Shown here: positions 1-7,889 of the stretch, piece after piece
Layout: each line of letters starts with the position of its first letter
Numbering within the stretch: the stretch's first letter is position 1
From: Bryobacterales bacterium
Lineage (GTDB): Bacteria; Acidobacteriota; Terriglobia; Bryobacterales; Bryobacteraceae
DNA length: 64,000 bases
NCBI GenBank assembly: GCA_016713735.1
Contig: JADJOP010000032.1
Span: forward strand, 186,001-250,000
Reading direction: 5' to 3'
Program-made: the position numbers and the translations under genes
The notes under the pieces: model-generated
What the model was told of the DNA's origin: nothing
Seen by the model: the letters and a program-made list of their open reading frames with translations, nothing else
Databases searched by the model: none

Positions 1-60
1 GCCGTCGCGTGTTTGCGCCATCGCCGCGGGCGCCGCCAGCATTGCTCTTCGCGTCATCAT
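1..60 (-). CDS. N-terminus of a secreted protein (runs off the window)
   Basis: Reading the minus strand from 60 gives two successive ATG codons and then MTRRAMLAAPAAMAQTRDG. This is a short twin-arginine-like or Sec signal peptide with a likely cleavage site after AMA. The rest of the gene lies outside the window, so no function can be assigned. It is divergent from the sulfatase that starts at 131. A TATAGT hexamer lies 8 nt upstream of the first ATG and there is no Shine-Dalgarno sequence. Either ATG (60 or 57) could be the start. Confidence 0.6.
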   Translation of the reverse strand, partial: MMTRRAMLAAPAAMAQTRDG

Positions 61-68
61 GACGCTCG

Positions 69-74
69 ACTATA
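69..74 (-). promoter_or_regulatory. -10-like hexamer of the minus-strand secreted gene
   Basis: The minus strand reads TATAGT (5 of 6 to consensus), ending 8 nt before the ATG at 60. No -35 element is obvious. Its position would put the transcript start at or next to the first codon. Confidence 0.35.
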
Positions 75-130
75 CCGCACCGTGCCTACATGACGCCCCC
101 GCGGCGCTCTGTGTGATAGCGTGGCCCCAG

Positions 131-1564
131 ATGCAACGCCGTTCGTTCCTCGCCACCTCGGCGGCCGCCGCCGTCTCCTGCTCGTCGCCTAAGCGCCCGC
201 CCAACGTCGTCTTCATCCTCACCGACGACCAGCGCTGGGACTGCCTCTCCGCCGCCGGCCATCCCTTCCTCAAAACTCCCCACCTCGACCGCATCGCCGC
301 CGAAGGCGTCCGCTTCGCCAACGCCTTCACCACCACCTCGCTCTGCTCGCCCAGCCGCGCCGGCTTCATGAGCGGCCAGTATGCCCACACGCACGGCGTC
401 GTGAATAACTTCACGGAGTATCCGGCCTCGCTGGCCAGTTTCCCGGCGGTCCTCCAACGGGCCGGCTACGAATCGGCCTACATTGGCAAGTGGCACATGG
501 GCGAGAACAACGACGAGCGGCGGCCCGGTTTCGACTATTGGGTTTCCCACAAAGGACAGGGCAAGTACAACGACACGGAGTTCAACATCAACGGCAAGCG
601 CGAAGTGGTGAAGGGCTACTACACGCACGTGGTCACCGATTTCGCCGTTGATTTTCTGAAGAAGCCCCGCAACAAGCCGTTCGTTTTATGTTTGGGGCAG
701 AAAGCTCCCCACGGCGTGTGGATTCCCGAGCCTAAGTATGAGCACGCCTTTGATCATGTCGAGGTCCGCAAGCCGCCGACGGCGTATGAGACCGGCCCGC
801 TCACGCCCGCCTTTGTCAGCGAGCGCATCAAGACGTGGCACGGCATCGACGGCAATCTCTACGGGCTGAATGACTACGGCAAGTTCATTCGCAGCTACCA
901 CGCCACCATCCTTTCGGTGGACGACGCCGTGGGCCGCGTCTACGACACGCTGCGCCAAACGGGCGAACTGGACAACACGATCCTCGTCTTCGCCGGCGAC
1001 AACGGCTTTCTTCTCGGTGAGCATTCTTCCATTGACAAGCGCACGATGTGGGAAGAGTCGATCCGCATTCCGCTGCTCGTCCGCTACCCGGAGGCCATCC
1101 GCACGCCGCGCGTGGCCGAGGAGATGGCGCTCAACATCGATGTCGCCCCGAGCATCCTGGACCTGGCCGGCGCCGAGCCGCTGCCCGCCGCCCAGGGGCG
1201 TTCGTTCCGTCCTATCGTCGAGGGTCGTGAGACGCCGTGGCGCACCTCCTGGCTCTACGAATACAACTTTGAGAGCGAGTTCCCGTATACGCCGAACGTC
1301 CGCGGCGTCCGCACCGACACCTGGAAGTACATCCACTACCCCAACGGCGACGGCTCACCCGAGACCTATCTGGCCGAACTGTACAACCTGAAAGAGGATC
1401 CCCTCGAACGCCGCAACCTGATTCAGGACGCCCCAAGCCAACCCAGGCTGAACGAACTCCGCGCCGAACTTGCCCGGCTGCAGAAGGAAAGCGGCGCACT
1501 GCCTGACCAGATGCCGCAGCGGCCCACGCTCAGAATGGAGTTGCCTGACGCGCGCATCCGGTAG
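131..1564 (+). CDS. Exported sulfatase (alkaline phosphatase superfamily)
   Basis: Predicted to hydrolyse sulfate esters, most likely on sulfated polysaccharides, outside the cytoplasm. From the ATG at 131 the protein is 477 aa and begins MQRRSFLATSAAAAVSC, a twin-arginine-type signal that may end in a lipobox (Cys17). The metal-binding ILTDDQRWD segment follows. The sulfatase signature CSPSRAGFMSG holds Cys72, the residue that would become formylglycine. GDNGFLLGEH and a C-terminal WKYIHY segment fit the arylsulfatase fold. The frame stays open upstream to 59, but the signal peptide supports the start at 131. No maturation enzyme (FGE/anSME) is seen in the window. Substrate unknown. Confidence 0.9.
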   Translation: MQRRSFLATSAAAAVSCSSPKRPPNVVFILTDDQRWDCLSAAGHPFLKTPHLDRIAAEGVRFANAFTTTSLCSPSRAGFMSGQYAHTHGVVNNFTEYPASLASFPAVLQRAGYESAYIGKWHMGENNDERRPGFDYWVSHKGQGKYNDTEFNINGKREVVKGYYTHVVTDFAVDFLKKPRNKPFVLCLGQKAPHGVWIPEPKYEHAFDHVEVRKPPTAYETGPLTPAFVSERIKTWHGIDGNLYGLNDYGKFIRSYHATILSVDDAVGRVYDTLRQTGELDNTILVFAGDNGFLLGEHSSIDKRTMWEESIRIPLLVRYPEAIRTPRVAEEMALNIDVAPSILDLAGAEPLPAAQGRSFRPIVEGRETPWRTSWLYEYNFESEFPYTPNVRGVRTDTWKYIHYPNGDGSPETYLAELYNLKEDPLERRNLIQDAPSQPRLNELRAELARLQKESGALPDQMPQRPTLRMELPDARIR

Positions 1565-1578
1565 GTGCGGCGCGCGCC

Positions 1579-3228
1579 TTATTGCACTGTGACCATGGCC
1601 CCGGAGTTGACCGTCGCCTCTTCCGGAACGCACATCGCATGCACGCAGGGCGAGGGATGATGCACACGCCACCATTCCTCGGCGTCGGCTGCTGTCCAGC
1701 GCTCGTCAAACCGCATCGCCGCCAGGCGCCGGGCAACCTCCCGCACCGACTGAGGCCGGTCATCGGGCTTCTTTGCCAGGCACTCCATAACCAGCGCTTC
1801 CAACTCCGCAGGGATCTCTAACTCGGTGCGCTCGCTGGGGGGCAACGGCTGCGTTTGCACGTGCGCGAGGGCCATGGCCATGGCGCTGGGGGCCTCAAAG
1901 ACGAGCTTACCGGTCATGAGCCAGTACGCCACGCATCCCAGGGCATAGATGTCCACTCGGGAGTCCACGTCGTCGCTGGCCAGCGCCAGTTCGGGGGCCA
2001 TATACGCCGGCGTTCCCGTGGTAATGCCTTCCCGCGTCAGCCGCGTATCGGCCCCTGAGTCCTTCCATTTCGCCAGGCCGAAGTCGAGCACTTTCACGAA
2101 GTCGTAGTTCAACCCCAGACGGCAGAGAAAGATGTTCTTCGGCTTCACGTCGCGGTGCGTCAGACCGCGGGCGTGCGCCTCGGCCAGCGAGTCGCACATT
2201 TGCCGCCAGAGGTAGGCTACGCGCGCCGCCGGCAGCGGGCCGAACTGCGTCACCAGGGAATCCAGGTCGAGGCCGTCGAGCAGTTCCATGGCGTAGTAGA
2301 AGGTGCCCTCCTCGTTGACGCCGTAGTCGTAGAGCGTCACCGTGTTCGGCGACTGCAACCCGGCAATAGCCTGCGCCTCGCGCTCAAAGCGCTTGCGCGC
2401 CGGCTCGCCGCCGCCATTGGCGGAGCCGAAGAGCATCTCCGGCCGGATGAGTTTGATCGCCGCCTGCCGCACCAGCATGCGGTGACGGGCACGCCACACT
2501 TCGCCCATGCCGCCCCGGCCGATCACCTCGATCATCTCGTAGCTGCCCAGTTCCCGCGCCTTGCTCACCTGCGTGCCGAGGCTATAGATGACGCGGCTCA
2601 TCGGCAGGGCGAACGCCGCCGTCAAGAACACTGCCACATAGAGCAGAAGCCACTGATCCGGAGTTGGCGTGGGAATCCCGAAGAGCTTGATGTTGATCCA
2701 CAAACCGAGGGGACCCATCGCCGCCGTGAGCAATGCCGCCATGCCGGAACGGAAGCGGCATCTCGGCACCAGCAGCACGACGAACACCATCCAGACCGCG
2801 ATGCCCGAGTGTCCGCGCACCACTTCGTCGGGCAGCAGCGGATGCCGTGATTCCGCCATCGAAATCACCAGCGCGCCAAGAATCTGAAACACCAGCCCGA
2901 CATCCAGCTTTGTCTCGCCGGGCAGCTTGCTGGTGAATGCGAATACCGACATGCCGAACCCCAGCACGGCGCCCAGCAGCGACAGAATGCCATAGTAGAA
3001 CTTCAGGTCGGGAGAAAGTGATTGGCCAACGGGCGTGAGCCTGTGAATGATGTACATAACCACGAAAAACGTGGCGTACATCGCACTGACCCAACCCAGC
3101 CGCACGACCGCCTTGTCCACGAAGTCGGCGGGCAGCCGGTAGCCGCTGGTCGTACTGACACCGCCCGAGGTGTCTGGACCTTTTTCCGCACACGCGAATC
3201 GCCTGATAATCCCCTTTTCTTCGGCCAT
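1579..3228 (-). CDS. Membrane-anchored Ser/Thr protein kinase
   Basis: A 549-aa Hanks-type kinase with an unusual order. About six hydrophobic segments occupy residues 41-215, and the kinase domain (about 230-510) follows them. The glycine loop GRGGMGEV is at 237-244, the ATP-binding lysine at Lys259, the catalytic HRDVKPKN at 358-365 and DFGLAK at 382-387. There are no PASTA or sensor repeats after the kinase, only a short tail. The kinase faces the cytoplasm if the membrane segments are counted correctly. It is the last gene of the long minus-strand run, 88 nt downstream of glpX. Substrates unknown. Confidence 0.9.
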   Translation of the reverse strand: MAEEKGIIRRFACAEKGPDTSGGVSTTSGYRLPADFVDKAVVRLGWVSAMYATFFVVMYIIHRLTPVGQSLSPDLKFYYGILSLLGAVLGFGMSVFAFTSKLPGETKLDVGLVFQILGALVISMAESRHPLLPDEVVRGHSGIAVWMVFVVLLVPRCRFRSGMAALLTAAMGPLGLWINIKLFGIPTPTPDQWLLLYVAVFLTAAFALPMSRVIYSLGTQVSKARELGSYEMIEVIGRGGMGEVWRARHRMLVRQAAIKLIRPEMLFGSANGGGEPARKRFEREAQAIAGLQSPNTVTLYDYGVNEEGTFYYAMELLDGLDLDSLVTQFGPLPAARVAYLWRQMCDSLAEAHARGLTHRDVKPKNIFLCRLGLNYDFVKVLDFGLAKWKDSGADTRLTREGITTGTPAYMAPELALASDDVDSRVDIYALGCVAYWLMTGKLVFEAPSAMAMALAHVQTQPLPPSERTELEIPAELEALVMECLAKKPDDRPQSVREVARRLAAMRFDERWTAADAEEWWRVHHPSPCVHAMCVPEEATVNSGAMVTVQ

Positions 3229-3316
3229 GGGTGCTTTCTTAAGACTAACTCTTCTATTCGACGTTACGCGCGCGCGATTGGATTCGTTCTGCTTTTCCCA
3301 GATGAAAAAATAGTCG

Positions 3317-4336
3317 CTAAAAAAGCCTTACCCCGCGCGGCCCTGGAGGTTTCGACAGGTGGACCGCATCCACGAACCGTACGGAGTTGGAATCCCTCGT
3401 CATGACAAGGGAATGCGTGCGGCATCCCTCGCCGAAAAAGCGGACTCCGTTGAGGAGAGCCCCCTGCGTGACCCCGCAGGCGGCAAACACCAGGCGCCGC
3501 CCAGGCGCCAGTTCCCGTGCGCGGTAGATGCGGTGCGGGTCCTTGATCCCCATCTTCAACACGCGCGCTTCGAGCTCCGGCGTGTTCACCACCAGCCGGG
3601 CCACCATCTCGCCATGCAGGCAGCGCAGCGCCGCCGCCGTGATTACACCCTCCGGGGCGCCGCCGGTGCCCATCACGGCGTCAATGCCCGCCCCGCGGAC
3701 GGCCGCCGCGATGCCCGCCGACAGGTCGCCGTCCTGCAGCAGCCGGATGCGCGCCCCCGCTTTGCGGATCTGCGCGATCAAATCCGCATGCCGCGGGCGC
3801 TCCAGCACGGCAATGGTCAGGTCGCTCACCTCGCGTTCCAGGCAGCCGGCCATCGACTTCAGGTTCTCCTCCGGCGTGGCGTCCAAATCCAGCGCGCCGC
3901 GGCAGGCCGGGCCGGCGATGATCTTCTCCATGTAGCAGTCGGGCGCATGCAGCAGGCCGCCTGGTTCGCTTGCGGCCAGCACGGCGATGGCATTCGACGC
4001 CCCGGTCGAGCAGAGGTTCGTCCCCTCCAGCGGATCGACGGCGATGTCGACACTGGGGTAGCGCACGCCATCCGGCGGCGTTTTGCCCACGGGTTCGCCG
4101 ATGTAGAGCATGGGAGCCTTGTCGCGCTCGCCTTCTCCAATCACGATGGTGCCGGCGATCGGCATGCGCTCAAAGGCCCGGCGCATGGCCTGCACGGCCA
4201 CCTGGTCAGAGGTGTCGGCCACCCCCTGCCCCATGGTCCGCGCCGCCGCGATCGCCGCCTCTTCGACGACGCGGACGAAGTCCAACGCCAGGTCCTGTTC
4301 CAGGTCGGTGTCCATTTCGAGATTGGGGAGACTCAT
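3317..4336 (-). CDS. glpX: Class II fructose-1,6-bisphosphatase
   Basis: Hydrolyses fructose 1,6-bisphosphate to fructose 6-phosphate in gluconeogenesis. The 339-aa protein has the class II hallmarks IGEGERDKAP, VDIAVDPLEGTN and GTGGAPEGVITAAAL, and a normal length for the family. The minus strand has TATCAT ending 7 nt before the ATG and no Shine-Dalgarno sequence, so the transcript may be leaderless. The DeoC-like gene lies just upstream on the same strand. Confidence 0.95.
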   Translation of the reverse strand: MSLPNLEMDTDLEQDLALDFVRVVEEAAIAAARTMGQGVADTSDQVAVQAMRRAFERMPIAGTIVIGEGERDKAPMLYIGEPVGKTPPDGVRYPSVDIAVDPLEGTNLCSTGASNAIAVLAASEPGGLLHAPDCYMEKIIAGPACRGALDLDATPEENLKSMAGCLEREVSDLTIAVLERPRHADLIAQIRKAGARIRLLQDGDLSAGIAAAVRGAGIDAVMGTGGAPEGVITAAALRCLHGEMVARLVVNTPELEARVLKMGIKDPHRIYRARELAPGRRLVFAACGVTQGALLNGVRFFGEGCRTHSLVMTRDSNSVRFVDAVHLSKPPGPRGVRLF

Positions 4337-4343
4337 GCCAGAA

Positions 4344-4349
4344 ATGATA
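4344..4349 (-). promoter_or_regulatory. -10-like hexamer before glpX
   Basis: TATCAT on the minus strand (5 of 6 to consensus), 7 nt upstream of the glpX ATG. No good -35 is visible. Confidence 0.35.
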
Positions 4350-4390
4350 ATCCCGGCCCGAGGGAAAACCTAACCAGGGGCGGGAGATTC

Positions 4391-5140
4391 TCAGGCCCCG
4401 GTGGTGAGTTCCGGCGGCGGGGCGGCCGCCTCCAACTGCTTGCCGAACTCCTCCAGGACGATCTCCGGCCTGCGCAACACGACCCGCCGCACGCCCTTCG
4501 CCACCAGGCCCAGCACCGCCTCGGCCGTCTCGGCCACACCGGCGGCTTTCACCTCGAACAGCCCGAAACGGCGGTCGAGGGCCAGTTGCAGTTCGGCGTC
4601 GAAATTCTCCTGCCGCACGCGGCCCGTGGAGTTCACCACATAGTCCACCCCGGTGCGCCGCGCCAGCTTGCAGGCGATGATGCGCAGCTCATGGTTGAGC
4701 ACAGGGAATTCGAACACCGCTTTCAGTTTCGCTTCGCTTTCCCGGCACAGCGCGGCCAATTGCTGCAGTTCGCTTTCCACGCGCACGAACTGCCGCGAGT
4801 ACATCATGCCCAGGTTTACCACCACATCGAGTTCGCGTGCGCCGCGCCGCAAAGCGTCGCGCGCTTCGTAGAGTTTCACTGAGGTGGTCGAGCTGCCGTC
4901 CGGATAGCTCACCGCCGCAGCCACTTTGACGCGACTCTGGGACAGGCCGCGCACGGCCACATCCACATCGCAGGGCCGCACGCAGACGGCCGCCAGGGCG
5001 AACTCGCGCGCCACGGCCAGCCCGGCATGGATCTGTTCCTCACTCAGCACGGGAGCCAGCAGCGGCAGCTCAACGTAGGCCGCCAGCGCGTCTACCGTGC
5101 CGATAACGGGGGCAGCGTTCTCGATCCTGTTCTCATCCAT
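4391..5140 (-). CDS. deoC: DeoC-family aldolase homologue lacking the Schiff-base lysine
   Basis: The fold is that of 2-deoxyribose-5-phosphate aldolase: ELDVVVNLGMM carries the conserved Asp, LKAVFEF is a barrel strand, and EVKAAG carries the second conserved Lys. The segment that normally reads (V/I)KTSTG reads VVNSTG, so the lysine forming the Schiff base is Val. The phosphate-binding GTSSG/GASS segment reads VLRRP. The classical reaction is therefore unlikely, or the substrate has changed. I chose the ATG at 5140 (249 aa, starting MDENRIENAAP); an in-frame start at 5191 is possible but would overlap more of the upstream gene. It sits between a CBM9-like gene and glpX. Confidence 0.8.
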   Translation of the reverse strand: MDENRIENAAPVIGTVDALAAYVELPLLAPVLSEEQIHAGLAVAREFALAAVCVRPCDVDVAVRGLSQSRVKVAAAVSYPDGSSTTSVKLYEARDALRRGARELDVVVNLGMMYSRQFVRVESELQQLAALCRESEAKLKAVFEFPVLNHELRIIACKLARRTGVDYVVNSTGRVRQENFDAELQLALDRRFGLFEVKAAGVAETAEAVLGLVAKGVRRVVLRRPEIVLEEFGKQLEAAAPPPELTTGA

Positions 5141-6000
5141 AGCGTTCCGAAGTGGCGCAACTGCGTGCGCACGCCTTTCGCACCGGCCCACCAGTCTTCA
5201 TGGTGAAAGTGTCCGAAGTTGCCCTTGCCACGCTCCTGCTAGTCGAGGTCACCGAGCGCGATGTTGAGGCCCATCGCCCGGTCGCCCAACGCCGTCGAAT
5301 AGAACTTCCCCGGCTCCACCTCCAGGCACGGATCGAAGTTCACCGCCCATTCGATCACATAGCGGCGCGGCTTCGACTTCCCATCGGCGACGCGAGCCAC
5401 CGCTTCCATTGCCCGCGTCTCGATCCACTTCTGATAGGTGTTCCAGGCGGCCTCTGAGCGCCGCGGTTCGCCCTCCAGAATGCCGCCTTTGCCCACGCCC
5501 CCGAGCCGCGACTTGGTGAGATTGGCCACCATCTGCCACGACGACCCATCGCCCTTTGCGCCTTCGTTGGCGGTCCACTTGTTGGCCGGGTCCATGAGAA
5601 TCTCCATCTCATCGCCGAACCAGGGAAAGCCCTCGCGCGTCAGCTCGTGCGCCTTGGGGTTCTCGGTGGGCAGCCAGCGCTCGGTATCGATGCCGTACAG
5701 GACGTCGTCGCGGATCTCAAAGGCGAAGTAGAGGCGCTTGCCGTCGTGCTTCACCCAGCCGCGCAGGCTGAGATCGTTGTCGTCATAGGTCGGCGAGAAC
5801 TGGGGGATCCATTCAGAGACGCCGGTGAACGTGGTGGCGTCGTCCCACTCGCCTTTTGACAGCACCCCGTCGATTTTCGGAGTCGATCCGGGAAAGGCGT
5901 TCAGCGTCTTGGGGAACTCACCCGCGAGTAACGCTACACAGCCCGCCGCGCCCAGCGCCGCAGCCATTGCACCCCATGCAGGCACGCTCATCCGCCCCAT
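5092..6000 (-). pseudogene. Secreted CBM9-like carbohydrate-binding protein, interrupted by an in-frame TAG
   Basis: The first 253 codons encode a signal peptide followed by a carbohydrate-binding family 9-like domain (PKIDGVLSKGEWDDA, RLYFAFEIRDDVLYG, YVIEWAVNFD). A TAG stop at 5239-5241 follows LGDLD. The same frame then stays open to a TAG at 5092-5094 and encodes plausible protein, including GNFGHFHHEDWWAGAKG and LRHFGTLWM. Either the TAG is a mutation or sequencing error, or the gene really ends at 5239. The readthrough tail overlaps the DeoC-like start by 49 bp. The gene starts 15 nt after the cpoB stop and probably shares its transcript. No catalytic residues are evident. Confidence 0.65.
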
Positions 6001-6015
6001 CGTTCGAAAGCTCCC

Positions 6016-6912
6016 CTACCGCTTCTTGCGCGTGCTGGGAGGCGTCGCGCTAAGCCCCATGTTCTTCAACTCAGCCCGCGCCTTGTCGGCCGGCTCCGTG
6101 CGCGGATACTTCTGGATGAGCGTCCGGTATTCGGTGGCCGCATCCGTGCGCCGCCCCAACTGCATCAGCGACCGTCCCTTCATGAAGAGCGCGTCGGCGT
6201 TCTTGTTGGCGTTCTCCGGGTACTTCTCCAATTGCAGATTGAACGCCTCGATCGCCTTCTCGTAGCTGCCCTGCGAGTAATGAATATCGCCGATGTGAAA
6301 TTGCGCGTTCGGAGCGAGGTCCGTGTTGTCGTACCACCTGAGGAAGTCCTGAAACTGCGCCAGCGCGAGGTCATACTTGCTGGTCGATTTGTCCTGCAGC
6401 GCGGCACGATAGAGCGAATCGGCGGTCACGCCGGGAGGAGGCGTGGACGAACCCGAACCCGTGCCGGTCGCATCAGGCGGCGGAGGCGGCGGCGCCTGCA
6501 GCGTCTGCACGGTCTGCGTCACATCGGCAAGCTGCGTGCTCATCTTTGACATTTTCGCGTTCATCTCGTTGATCGTTTCGCGCACAAAGCGGAACTCATC
6601 GGCGAGCGCATCCACCTTGGAGCCAAGCCCGGCCACCGGCGCGGCGACACTTTTTTCCTGCCCCTTCATGCGGTCGTCCAACTGCCGCTCCAGCAGGGCC
6701 ACGGCCGTGTTGGCCTTGTTGGCTGTGTCGAGCGTCTGCTGCACGAGCACCGTCAGGGCCGCCATCTTCTCATCCACCGTGCGCTGCAGCGAGCGGACCT
6801 GGTCCTGCATCAGGAGCACGTCGCGCTGCATTTCCTGCACCTCCTTCTTCTGGGCGAAGGTAAGCGCCGGCAAGAGCGTGGCCGCAAACAGAATCCGGGT
6901 CAGACGCATCAT
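6016..6912 (-). CDS. cpoB: Tol-Pal accessory periplasmic protein (YbgF/CpoB-like)
   Basis: A periplasmic coordinator of Tol-Pal with cell-wall synthesis. The start is ATG at 6912 or the adjacent 6909; TAGGAG on the minus strand gives a good ribosome site for either. A signal peptide ends at ALTFA. A coiled coil with heptad-like QDQVRSLQ and LLERQLDD segments follows, then a proline-rich linker and TPR repeats in the last 130 residues (YDLALAQFQDFL, YEKAIEAFNLQL, ALFMKGRSLMQLG). This order is the one expected of the family. It is the last gene of the tol-pal cluster. Confidence 0.88.
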   Translation of the reverse strand: MMRLTRILFAATLLPALTFAQKKEVQEMQRDVLLMQDQVRSLQRTVDEKMAALTVLVQQTLDTANKANTAVALLERQLDDRMKGQEKSVAAPVAGLGSKVDALADEFRFVRETINEMNAKMSKMSTQLADVTQTVQTLQAPPPPPPDATGTGSGSSTPPPGVTADSLYRAALQDKSTSKYDLALAQFQDFLRWYDNTDLAPNAQFHIGDIHYSQGSYEKAIEAFNLQLEKYPENANKNADALFMKGRSLMQLGRRTDAATEYRTLIQKYPRTEPADKARAELKNMGLSATPPSTRKKR

Positions 6913-6996
6913 CAATCTCCTAAAACAAAAATACGGCATAGCGTGCCCTCTTTGCTGAGGGCGCGCCATGCCGCATTGGTTCTTACCGCCGATCGG

Positions 6997-7782
6997 CTAC
7001 TGCCCCGCCGAGAAATGCACGCGGCGGTTCTTCTGCCAGCAGTCCTCGTTGGCGTCGGTGCACTGCGGCTTTTCCTTGCCGAAGCTGATCGTCCGCAGCC
7101 GGTCGCCGGAGACGCCCAACTGGGTGAGGAACTCCTTGGCCGAGGTCGAGCGGCGATCGCCGAGGCCGAGGTTGTACTCCGCCGAGCCGCGCTCGTCGCA
7201 ATGGCCTTCGACGCTGATCGACGCGTTCGGGAAGTCGGCCAGAATGCGCTTCAGGGCGTCCGAGTTACGGCTCAACACCGAGCGGGCATCCTCGCGCACA
7301 TCGTACTTGTCGTAGTCGAAGTAGATGTCGCCGACTTCGTTGCGCAGCCGCTCATCGAGCGATGCTTGCGGCCTGGCTGGCGGCGGCGGAGGCGGGGGCG
7401 GGGGCGGTTCGCTCACCGTCACGCGGGCCGTCGACGTTGTCGCGCCGCCGGCGTTGCGCGCCGTCAGGGTGTAGGTCGTCGAGCTGGAGGGCGAAACCGA
7501 GCGCGTACCGCTGGCCGAAACAACGCCAATGCCGTTGTCGAGGGAAACCGAATCGGCGCCTGACACGTTCCAACGAAGTGTCGAGCTTTGGCCGCGCTGA
7601 ATCGAGCTGGGCTCAGCCGAGAACGTCCCCACAACAGGCTTTGCCGGTTCGGCTTTGGTCACTGTCGGAGGCGGAGGCGGTGGCGGTGGGGGGGCCGGCG
7701 GCACCTTCTTCTTACAGCCCGCCGCGAACACCACCAGCATGCACGCCAGGATCAACCATGTGAACTTCTTCGTCCGTAACAT
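6997..7782 (-). CDS. pal: Peptidoglycan-associated lipoprotein with an added Ig-like domain
   Basis: An outer-membrane lipoprotein that binds peptidoglycan and TolB. From the ATG at 7782 (261 aa; GGGAGGG lies 10 nt upstream) a lipoprotein signal ends at AAGC, with Cys23 lipidated. A proline run follows, then an immunoglobulin-like segment of about 75 residues (GTFSAEPSSIQRGQS ... TYTLTARNAGGATT), a second proline run, and the OmpA-C domain with YFDYDKYDVR, VEGHCDERGSAEYN and LGDRR. The TTG at 7791 is too close to the ribosome site. The Ig-like insert makes it longer than the E. coli protein. Confidence 0.93.
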   Translation of the reverse strand: MLRTKKFTWLILACMLVVFAAGCKKKVPPAPPPPPPPPPTVTKAEPAKPVVGTFSAEPSSIQRGQSSTLRWNVSGADSVSLDNGIGVVSASGTRSVSPSSSTTYTLTARNAGGATTSTARVTVSEPPPPPPPPPPARPQASLDERLRNEVGDIYFDYDKYDVREDARSVLSRNSDALKRILADFPNASISVEGHCDERGSAEYNLGLGDRRSTSAKEFLTQLGVSGDRLRTISFGKEKPQCTDANEDCWQKNRRVHFSAGQ

Positions 7783-7889
7783 TATGAGCAATCCCTCCCG
7801 GAATCGAGTTCCGAATTCTTCTCTTCATCTGTAGCGCTACATCGCCCGGGTGCAACCACCGCCCGGACGGAACGCGTCACTGCAAAAAT

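Noticed and set aside
3359..4882. Long open frame (507 codons) opposite glpX and the DeoC-like gene
   Set aside because: High-GC shadow: no recognisable domain, and it covers two well-supported genes on the other strand.
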